Shown here piece after piece: positions 57,145-64,000 of a stretch of DNA of 64,000 nt (its first letter is position 1; the number at the start of each line of letters is the position of its first letter). Under the pieces are notes generated by a model. The model made no database searches, was not told the origin of the DNA, and saw only the letters and a list, made by a program, of their open reading frames with translations. Source of the stretch: Isoperla grammatica. Taxonomy: Eukaryota; Arthropoda; Insecta; Plecoptera; Perlodidae. Where the stretch lies: NCBI GenBank assembly GCA_945910005.1, contig OX246749.1, positions 31,076,996 to 31,140,995 of the forward strand. Reading direction: 5' to 3'. Position numbers and translations under genes: made by a program.

Positions 57145-57395
57145 CAAGGTGGCGCCCATGCTTGGCAGGCGGTGTGTACGAACTGTAAAACGAGGGGGTG
57201 TAGAAGGTTCGAGTCCTAGGTCGAAGATTGATTCAATGATTGTACAAGTCCATTGTGTATAGGGCAAGGGCCGAACCTTAAATGAACGCTAAATAGGATG
57301 ATACATCAGTACCCAACAAAGTCAAGCCCACTGACTAGCCTAGAACCTCCCACGCCAGCGGGTCTCACACACCGCCTGCCAAGCTTGGGCGCGGG
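57145..57395. repeat. Inverted pair of SINE-like segments
   Basis: GCGCCCATGCTTGGCAGGCG near 57152 is mirrored by CGCCTGCCAAGCTTGGGCGC near 57372. The left copy has a perfect B box GGTTCGAGTCC (57206-57216) with TTGGCAGGCGG upstream as a weak A box. The right copy has a decayed one (GGTTCTAGGCT on the minus strand). Confidence 0.55.
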
Positions 57396-57809
57396 ATTTG
57401 AATACAACAAATTCCATTTTACAAAAAAATCATGTAGGCCTACATCGAAAACAAATAATTGACAAAGTATTACTAATTCCCCATACGGGTAAAAACTGCA
57501 CATCAATTTAGCCTACCCCTCAATATCAATATTCCCTAGTAGCACACGTTTTTGTGCCTTCTATAGTAGTAGAAGTAAAATACAAATTTGTTTTACATTG
57601 TGTTTTTAATTTAGACTTAATTCACAATTTTGCTTAAAACATTTTCATTGTTAATTTGTGACAAATACCACGCTACCGTATGCATGGGTAGGCGTGTGTG
57701 GGGAATAGTAATTCTGTTTTCGTGGTCACCGTGATCGGAATAGAGGCTAGCACGATACGAACCCTAGAAGAACAGATAAACAACAATTATTTATCTGTGC
57801 TAGAAGTGC
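57396..57809. other. Non-coding sequence
   Basis: 57715-57765 (GTTTTCGTGGTCACCGTGAT...GCACGATACGA) recurs at 59099-59143, immediately left of the gypsy LTR. Confidence 0.5.
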
Positions 57810-58005
57810 TAAGGCCCAACCACAATTGATGGCATCGTAATTGTAATCGGGTTTGCAATTGTAGAAATATGATTTACCATAACAATCCATTACGACGTTA
57901 CGATTTTGTTGTGAACAGCGCCATAAGAACAAAGTAAGTTAACTCTTTCACGATTTCCGGATTACAATTACAATCACGATGCCGTCAGTTCTGGTTGAGC
58001 CTTTA
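57810..58005. mobile_element. 196-bp TIR MITE
   Basis: TAAGGCCCAACCACAATTGA and GTTCTGGTTGAGCCTTTA form the ends. ATCGTAATTGTAATCGG / CCGGATTACAATTACAATCA pair inside. Confidence 0.8.
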
Positions 58006-59146
58006 CCCACTTCCGGCAGTGTCGCGATGACCTAGGGAAACTATCTCGCGGGCACCGATGAATACGGAGAGAATAGTGAAGTCATACGGTTCGGTTACCC
58101 TACGGTACGTTTTTGGCTGACGCGTTGGTGTCTCTGTAATTTTGTTCGCCACTGTAAGGTCTGGCTAGCCTGGCCCTACGCGGAACCTTATGTAAGATTA
58201 GAATCTCTGCTGCTTGGTCTACGCAAGCGTTGGTCCAGTCGTACAGACACCAACGTGTTTTTAGGGGATGACCAGACGTAGGGTGTTCGTCGGGGAACAC
58301 TGTCCAGAGTTCCTGTCGTGAGTGCCTCTATCTGGACGGCGAGCGGGCGTTCTACGAATTGAATTATCCGCGCATTGTACGGTTCCGTTGGCTGCTACAA
58401 GATAGGTTCGTTCATTTGTCCAGTTCGTAACTGTTCGGTAACAAGTTGGGACACAGCGGAAACGCGTCATCGAACAGGAAGTTGGCCGAGTCTAGTGCGA
58501 AAAAACATGTGTTCTGCCTTCACACAAATGAACACCAATCTAGTCAGAGACACCTGTTAATTTTAGGTTAAAACGGTCTTTAAATTAAATAGGGCGAAAG
58601 ATAACTGAATTAATCTTTGGTAGGGCCTAAGCCAAGTTTGTGATGGTTCAATTAAACGTATGAGATAAGCAACGAGAGTACGGGCGTCTAGGCTTAAATG
58701 AGGTTAGGTAGGCCTATTGGACTAAATAAACGTTAAATAATTATTTTCTTACCTTAATGTATCAAACATAACGACCCTATTCAATTAGACGACGGACATG
58801 TTGTAATCTGCATTAAAATGTATATTAATTAACACGTTACCGCTATGTATAATTTGTATTTCCGCTCTACATCTTGTTCTACTCAACTCACTCCTCTTTT
58901 TCATTCCGGACAGTTCGAACATGTTCGGCCTGTTTGCAAACAGTTGCCGGCGGACAACTGAACACCACCAGAACATATGTTTTTTTACAGATGAACAACG
59001 AACACCCTGTTCGGACTGTTCGAGACTGTTCGGAACGGACAAATGAACGCATGAAAGCATGGTGGAACCGAGCGCGGACTTTTCAAACGGCTCGAATGTT
59101 TTCGTGGTCACCAAGATCATAATAGCGGCATAGCATGATACGAGGG
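58006..59146. other. Non-coding; decayed inverted repeats
   Basis: Inverted TGGCTGACGCGTTGGTGTCT / GACACCAACGTG near 58110-58260 and GTTCGGACTGTTCG-type short repeats near 58910-59040 suggest old MITEs without clear ends. No gene. Confidence 0.4.
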
Positions 59147-59323
59147 TGTTGAATGTTGAATACCACAAGGGCGTAGTTATATGCTGGTTGTCATATATAT
59201 GCAGACAGGCGGTGACTTATGCATTGTTGTAAAAATAGCAAAAGGGACTAGGGAGTGATTAAATCGAACTCGTCTTGTAAGAGTGGTTTTTTATTTTATT
59301 ATTACATTGTAGTGAATACTACA
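59147..59323 (+). mobile_element. 5' LTR of a Ty3/gypsy element
   Basis: Starts TGTTGAATGTTGAATACC and ends GTGAATACTACA (TG...CA), followed at once by the primer-binding site. A start at 59154 is equally possible. About 175 bp, short for an LTR but usual in this gypsy group. The 3' LTR is outside the window. Confidence 0.75.
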
Positions 59324-59336
59324 TGGTGTCAGAAGT
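59324..59336 (+). promoter_or_regulatory. gypsy primer-binding site
   Basis: TGGTGTCAGAAGT directly after the LTR, the tRNA-primed start of minus-strand DNA found in many invertebrate and fish gypsy elements. Confidence 0.8.
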
Positions 59337-59387
59337 AAAAACAAACTGTAAGTAAAGTTAATCATCTTGTAGATTGAATATTGAAGT

Positions 59388-59835
59388 TGTAACATCGATG
59401 GAAAAGTCATACATATAAAGAAGGCGAAGGCTTATGAAGATAGGAAGTTGAGAAGGCAATGTTAAGTGTTGTTAAATGTAATTGTTGGTTTTTGAGTTGC
59501 TATGAAAAAGAGAAAAAACAAATCAGTGTGTGTATGTGTTGCTAGCTTGGGGTGACAGGGGCAGGATGGCCTGGGTGTTGAAAGGAAAGCCAATATTTAA
59601 AAAAGTTGTTTAACAATATTAAATCTCAGTTGAAAAAATAAAGTGAAGTGAAGCAGACGTTCGTTCGGACGAGGACCGGAACGGGAGCTGTCAGGAGTCA
59701 ACGAAAGTGCTTTCGTTGATAACGGCAGTTTGCGTTCGGTTGGTGAGGCAGTTCAGCAAAGAGTGAGTACAAATAATCAACTGAGATTCATTTATATTAA
59801 TGTCCACCCAAAGAGTTGTTTAGGGTAGTGTGACA
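59388..59835 (+). repeat. 5' LTR of nested element
   Basis: TG...CA LTR with TATA-like ACATATAAAG about 20 bases from its start and AATAAA at 59637-59642. Confidence 0.95.
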
Positions 59836-59838
59836 ATT

Positions 59839-59856
59839 TGGCGGCCCAACGTTTGG
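59839..59856 (+). promoter_or_regulatory. Primer-binding site of nested element
   Basis: TGGCGGCCCAACGTTTGG, three bases after the LTR. It differs from the host gypsy site (TGGTGTCAGAAGT), so the two elements use different tRNA primers and are unrelated lineages. Confidence 0.75.
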
Positions 59857-60092
59857 GACTCGATATTTAACCACGACCGAGAGGAGTAGGAGCTTGTCCA
59901 TAGGTGAGAGTTGTTTAGGGGAAATATAACAAAATTTTCGTGGAATCAGTGAAGTGATATTCAAGGTGGGTTGAAGTGTAAGATTTCGAGGTGGTCTGAA
60001 GTGTAGGATCGTGTGAGCGAGTGTATGATTAGAATAGGGTTGTTGTGTAGGGTTGTAAGGCAGTAGAAAGTCTAGGGGTCTAGGGTATAAAC

Positions 60093-61019
60093 ATGGAGAT
60101 GGAATTGGAGAATATTGAAGGAATTGAATCTGAGGAGTTGATCGGAGGAATCGAATCTGAGGAGGTGATCATGGAGGGTCCAACTGGGGATATTGATATC
60201 AAGAGTATGTTTAAGAGCTTAATGAAAGAGATAAAGAAGGGACAGGATGAACAAGCTAGGGCTTTGAAGAAAGGACAGGATGAACAAGCTAGGGCTTTGA
60301 AGAAAGGGCAGGATGAACAAGCCAGGGCTTTGAAGAAAGGGCAGGAAGAACAAGCCAGGGTTTTGGAGGAATTAAAGAAGGATTCGGCAGAATTAAAGAG
60401 AGATATGGTTAAACAGATGGACTTGGAGAAGATGAGAAAAGACATGACCGTGGAAATGAGGATGATATTTTTGGGAAAGCAGGTGGAGGTAGGAGATGCA
60501 GGAGGTCTAGGAGACGGAGAGGATGATTTAAGGGGCGTAGGAGAGGTGGAGAGTGGAAGGATAGAGGTGGAGATGGTTGAGAGGCTGGTAGACAGGGTGG
60601 ATGATAAGGAAGATGTGAAGATAGGTGAAGAGCAAGGAGGTGGGGTGGATGATAAGGAAGATGTGAAGATAGGTGAAGAGCAAGGAGGTGGGGTGAATGA
60701 TAAGGAAGATGTGAAGATGGTTGGGGAGCAGGGTGATGTGGTGTCTGATAGGAGAGATGTGGTTGTTGGAGGGCAGCAAGAGGACAGAGTGATTGATGAA
60801 GATGTGAGAATAGATGAGGATGACGTGGGTGATGAGGAGAATAATAATTTGACTGTAGGGCAAGATAATTGGGACAATAATAAGAAGGAATGGGTTTGTT
60901 ATGAAAAAAAATGGGTTAAAGGAAGAGACTGGAGGAAGTTTAGAGGTGGAACTTGTGGAAGAAAAATTCGTTGGTTGATCGACAATAGGCAACATGTGAG
61001 TTTTTTGTGGTTGAAGTAA
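60093..61019 (+). CDS. Coiled-coil, charged Gag-like protein of the nested element
   Basis: 308 codons from ATG. The N-terminus is acidic with a small ESEE repeat. Four tandem copies of KKGQDEQARAL (residues ~48-92) predict a continuous coiled coil. A central segment repeats DDKEDVKIGEEQGGGV three times, and a basic/aromatic tail (GRDWRKFRGGTCGRKIRWLI) may bind nucleic acid. No zinc knuckle and no protease, RT or integrase motifs. Best explained as a Gag-type structural or packaging protein of a non-autonomous LTR element, like the gag-only elements known from other genomes; this is inference. The opposite-strand frames of 155-265 codons (Ser/Pro/Ile-rich) are shadows of this low-complexity coding strand. 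Confidence 0.7.
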   Translation: MEMELENIEGIESEELIGGIESEEVIMEGPTGDIDIKSMFKSLMKEIKKGQDEQARALKKGQDEQARALKKGQDEQARALKKGQEEQARVLEELKKDSAELKRDMVKQMDLEKMRKDMTVEMRMIFLGKQVEVGDAGGLGDGEDDLRGVGEVESGRIEVEMVERLVDRVDDKEDVKIGEEQGGGVDDKEDVKIGEEQGGGVNDKEDVKMVGEQGDVVSDRRDVVVGGQQEDRVIDEDVRIDEDDVGDEENNNLTVGQDNWDNNKKEWVCYEKKWVKGRDWRKFRGGTCGRKIRWLIDNRQHVSFLWLK

Positions 61020-61728
61020 TGTTTTTTTTGTTGTTTTGTTGAAGTAATGTTTTTTTCTCTTTGAAGGTATGTTTTTTTTAATTTTTAGGCAAGGAATTTT
61101 AAATTGGGCTAAAGATAAAAAAAATCATGGGGGGTACATAGGGATGTCATGTCATAAATTTTAAAACAATGTAGAATCATGGGGGGTACATAGGGTTGTC
61201 ATCAGGGTTGTCATCATAAATTTAAAAAAAAAAACAATGTGGTTATGTAGGGATGTTGTGATGAAGAGTGTTGTCAAGTAGGTCATGTTGTTGTTGTCAC
61301 GTCAGAGTAATGTCAAATGGTACAGAGTGTTGTCGAGTAGGTCATGTTGTTGTTGTCATGTTATAGTGTGGTCATAAATGGTGTTTTTATAGTGTTGTCA
61401 TGTTATAGTGTTGTCATAAATAGTGTTGTTATAAAATGTTGTCATGTCATATGGTAGGGTCATAATGTTGACGAGTGGTGGGATAGCTATAAAAAAAAAA
61501 GATTTTTTCTGCACATGGTGGATTTTTTAAAGTTAAAATAAATGTTGTATTGTTGGAGATGACAATTGGGTATTGTTGATTTAGAGGTGGAATTACGTAA
61601 CGGTATTGTTGGGGATTGTTGAAGGTCTTGGTTGGTTGTCAATAGGTTTTAAGGATGGAGATTTAGTAGAAGAATTCAAGCGTTATCATTGAGGGTATTT
61701 TCCATATTCATCAAGGATTGGAAGAATA
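61020..61728. other. 3' internal non-coding region of nested element
   Basis: T/G-rich, with repeated GTTGTCATGTCAT-like and GGGGTACATAGGG segments. No frame above 50 codons of interest. Confidence 0.6.
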
Positions 61729-61747
61729 TGGGAAATAGGGGGGTAAT

Positions 61748-62195
61748 TGTAACATCGATGGAAAAGTCATACATATAAAGAAGGCGAAGGCTTATGAAGA
61801 TAGGAAGTTGAGAAGGCAATGTTAAGTGTTGTTAAATGTAATTGTTGGTTTTTGAGTTGCTATGAAAAAGAGAAAAAACAAATCAGTGTGTGTATGTGTT
61901 GCTAGCTTGGGGTGACAGGGGCAGGATGGCCTGGGTGTTGAAAGGAAAGCCAATATTTAAAAAAGTTGTTTAACAATATTAAATCTCAGTTGAAAAAATA
62001 AAGTGAAGTGAAGCAGACGTTCGTTCGGACGAGGACCGGAACGGGAGCTGTCAGGAGTCAACGAAAGTGCTTTCGTTGATAACGGCAGTTTGCGTTCGGT
62101 TGGTGAGGCAGTTCAGCAAAGAGTGAGTACAAATAATCAACTGAGATTCATTTATATTAATGTCCACCCAAAGAGTTGTTTAGGGTAGTGTGACA
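61748..62195 (+). repeat. 3' LTR of nested element
   Basis: No difference from the 5' LTR found by eye over 448 bp, implying very recent insertion. Confidence 0.95.
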
Positions 62196-62242
62196 AAGTC
62201 ATTTGCACATAGCCTATGCTAGTTTAGTTGTAGGCCTGGTAA

Positions 62243-64000
62243 ATGGACTCAGCGGGGGCTATTCGACCGCCCAAAGAGCTGGACCTCTCAGGTAACCTTG
62301 CAGAAAACTGGAAACGATGGATACAGCGTTTTCGTATATATCTGACGGCAACTGGTGGTGACAGCGAAACGAATGGGAAGGTTAATGTCTCAAAACTCCT
62401 CTGCCTGATAGGGGAAGAGGCGCTTGATGCCTACAATACTTTTCAGTTCGATGCGGAAACTGACAAGGCAGACCTAGAAAAGGTTATTGAAAAATTCGAT
62501 TTGTATTGTTCTCCTAGGAGAAATGTTGTATTTGAAAGATTTAAATTCTTTTCAATAAGTCAAAAGGAGGGTCAAACTTTCGACCAATTCCTTCTTGAAC
62601 TTAAATTAGCTAGCCAGTCTTGTGAATTTGAAGGTCAAACAGAGGGCCTAATAAGAGACAGGATCGTCCTGGGTATCAACAACAAAAATACCCAGGAACG
62701 ATTGCTGCGTGAAGACAATGTCACTTTAAAAAAAGCCGCAGATTACTGTAGGGCGGCTGAAGTTAGTCAATGCCAGGCTCGTATGGTCCAGGAGCAGGGT
62801 ACCATGAAGGTAGAAGCGGTCAAGGTTAAAGGGAAGGCTTGGAAAAAATCGTTCCACGAAGGCCATGAGGAGATCTTCACTTGTAGCAAGTGCGCGTATC
62901 AGCATGGGCCGCGGAAGTGCCCGGCCTTTGGAAAAACATGCGCCCTGTGCCAGGGAAGAAACCACTTCGCAAAAAGATGTCCCACACAACAGAGAAAGAA
63001 GAAATTGTACGCTCTTCAGCCTGACGACAAGAGTGAAGCGCCATCGAGTGATGGAGAAGACGATGAAAATGAGGAAGATGAAAATAACCTATTGAATGAG
63101 CTTTATGTGCATGCACTTAAGAAAGCCAACATGTCGGTGAGTAAAAAAGCATGGACTGAAACTCTCAGAATTCAGAACCAGCTGGTGAAATTCAAGCTTG
63201 ATAGTGGAGCGGAGGCTAGCATTCTGCCCCTACGAATTGTCAATCAGCTTAAGCTAGGGTCAGCCATGACAGCCACAAAAACTGTTCTACTTGCCTATGG
63301 CAACCAAGACTTCCGTATTAAACCTGTAGGCGAGATAACAATAACCTGTACAGGAAAAAAGGGAAACAGTAGGAAGATTGACTTCACTGTTGTCGATGCC
63401 GACTCTACCCCCCTGCTAGGCCTTGCGGCATGTATCAAACTAGAACTGATCAAGCGGGTGGATAAAATAGAAGTAAGCAACGAGAAAGACAGTGTGGTGC
63501 AAAAATATAAGGATGTCTTTACAGGCCAGGGAAAGATGCCAGTTCAGCACAAGATCGAGGTCGAAAAAGACGCTGTCCCCGTCATCAACGCGTCCACACG
63601 CGTCCCAATCAGTCTGCATAGCAGACTCAAGGCAACCCTTGACGACCTAGAGAAGAAAACAGTAATCCAGAAGGTGGATAAACCCACAGATTGGGTGCAC
63701 AGGTTAGTCATTGTGGAAAAATCTGATGGGAGTCTTAGACTGTGCCTTGATCCGCACGAACTAAATAAAAATATCCGGCGAGAACACTTTTCTATCCCAA
63801 CGCCTGAGGATATTATAAACAATCTAGGAGGAAAGAGGGTTTTCTCCGTCCTTGACATGAAGAGTGGGTTCTGGCACATTCCGTTGGACGACGCCAGCTC
63901 GGATCTTTGTACATTCAACACACCATTCGGGCGGTATAAGTTCCTGAGGCTACCATTTGGCCTGGCTTCTGCCCCAGAGGTGTTCCAGAAGATGAATTTG
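62243..64000 (+). CDS. Ty3/gypsy Gag-Pol polyprotein (partial, runs off window)
   Basis: ATG at 62243 starts an uninterrupted frame of 586 codons to the window edge. Gag capsid-like region to ~residue 200 (NWKRWIQRFRIYL, KFKFFSISQKEGQTFDQFL-like core FERFKFFS). Two zinc knuckles: C-X2-C-X3-H-X4-C at 214-226 and C-X2-C-X4-H-X4-C at 233-246. Protease active site DSGAEASILPL from residue 320, then the RT start (VHRLVIVEKSDGSLRLCLDP, SVLDMKSGFWHIPLD, LPFGLASAPEVF). Gag and Pol share one frame with no frameshift, as in K02A2.6-like gypsy elements. The YxDD motif, RNase H, integrase and 3' LTR lie beyond the window. No disabling mutation is visible. Confidence 0.93.
   Translation, partial: MDSAGAIRPPKELDLSGNLAENWKRWIQRFRIYLTATGGDSETNGKVNVSKLLCLIGEEALDAYNTFQFDAETDKADLEKVIEKFDLYCSPRRNVVFERFKFFSISQKEGQTFDQFLLELKLASQSCEFEGQTEGLIRDRIVLGINNKNTQERLLREDNVTLKKAADYCRAAEVSQCQARMVQEQGTMKVEAVKVKGKAWKKSFHEGHEEIFTCSKCAYQHGPRKCPAFGKTCALCQGRNHFAKRCPTQQRKKKLYALQPDDKSEAPSSDGEDDENEEDENNLLNELYVHALKKANMSVSKKAWTETLRIQNQLVKFKLDSGAEASILPLRIVNQLKLGSAMTATKTVLLAYGNQDFRIKPVGEITITCTGKKGNSRKIDFTVVDADSTPLLGLAACIKLELIKRVDKIEVSNEKDSVVQKYKDVFTGQGKMPVQHKIEVEKDAVPVINASTRVPISLHSRLKATLDDLEKKTVIQKVDKPTDWVHRLVIVEKSDGSLRLCLDPHELNKNIRREHFSIPTPEDIINNLGGKRVFSVLDMKSGFWHIPLDDASSDLCTFNTPFGRYKFLRLPFGLASAPEVFQKMNL

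Larger units (their letters stand above)
59388..62195 (+). mobile_element. Non-autonomous LTR retrotransposon nested in the gypsy leader
   Basis: Two 448-bp LTRs (59388-59835, 61748-62195), identical as far as I can read, begin TGTAACATCGATGG and end GTGTGACA. They are flanked by AAGT at 59384-59387 and 62196-62199. A primer-binding site TGGCGGCCCAACG starts at 59839, and the polypurine tract GGGAAATAGGGGGG is at 61729-61742. Each LTR has a CATATAAAG TATA-like box and AATAAA. The internal 1.9 kb has one ORF (60093-61019) and no protease, RT or integrase, so it must be mobilised in trans. Confidence 0.95.

Noticed and set aside
60080..60995. Minus-strand frames of 155 and 265 codons opposite the nested element's ORF
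   Set aside because: Ser/Pro/Ile low-complexity mirror of the Glu/Lys/Gly-rich plus strand; the plus frame has the right position and start inside the LTR element.
62726..63921. Minus-strand frames opposite gypsy gag-pol
   Set aside because: Shadows of a clear plus-strand polyprotein with zinc knuckles, protease and RT motifs.

Overview
This is animal nuclear DNA, most likely from a marine or other aquatic invertebrate; I cannot name the species. The evidence is spliceosomal signals, a CR1/Jockey-type non-LTR retrotransposon, a Ty3/gypsy element, many hAT-type and TA/TTAA-flanked miniature transposons, Penelope-type hammerhead ribozyme motifs, tRNA-derived SINE heads and a 200-N assembly gap. 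Almost nothing is conventional coding sequence. Most long open frames are by-products of tandem repeats whose unit is a multiple of three, or that happen to lack stops.

Layout. 1-8 kb: a 50-bp satellite cut by the window edge, small TIR elements, a (GACA)n tract, a 13-bp minisatellite and two short tandem arrays. 8-25 kb: a dense MITE landscape including hAT elements with exact 8-bp target duplications, nested insertions, hammerhead motifs at 12.8 and 13.8 kb, a 73-bp array at 16 kb, a 20-bp array at 20.5 kb and a TTAA-flanked element at 21.7 kb. 25-31 kb: a 382-bp triplication, a palindromic MITE, and a long (TAG)n-based array interrupted by a MITE.

31.7-34.5 kb holds the only candidate host genes. 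One is a His/Asp-rich two-exon 3' gene end with a polybasic site, stop codon and poly(A) signal. About 1.2 kb further on the same strand is a 16-codon first exon encoding the start of a signal peptide, followed by a perfect GTAAGT donor. The upstream gene's exon opens with the matching second half of a signal peptide, in the same phase, so the two may be neighbouring members of one secreted-protein family.

35-48.5 kb is mostly satellite: a 93-bp array of roughly 60 copies split by a 673-bp TTAA element, paired MITEs, an ~880-bp foldback element, then about 50 copies of a 64-bp satellite. After the gap (48.8-49.0 kb) come a hAT MITE and a nearly complete LINE (50.66-56.4 kb). Its ORF2 is split by a 1,260-bp TTAA-flanked insert whose removal restores the frame. 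The right end (59.15 kb to window end) is a Ty3/gypsy element, intact as far as visible. A 2.8-kb non-autonomous LTR retrotransposon with apparently identical LTRs and a 4-bp target duplication sits between its primer-binding site and its gag-pol ORF.

All repeat boundaries and pairings were read by eye, without alignment software or databases, so small coordinate errors are possible.
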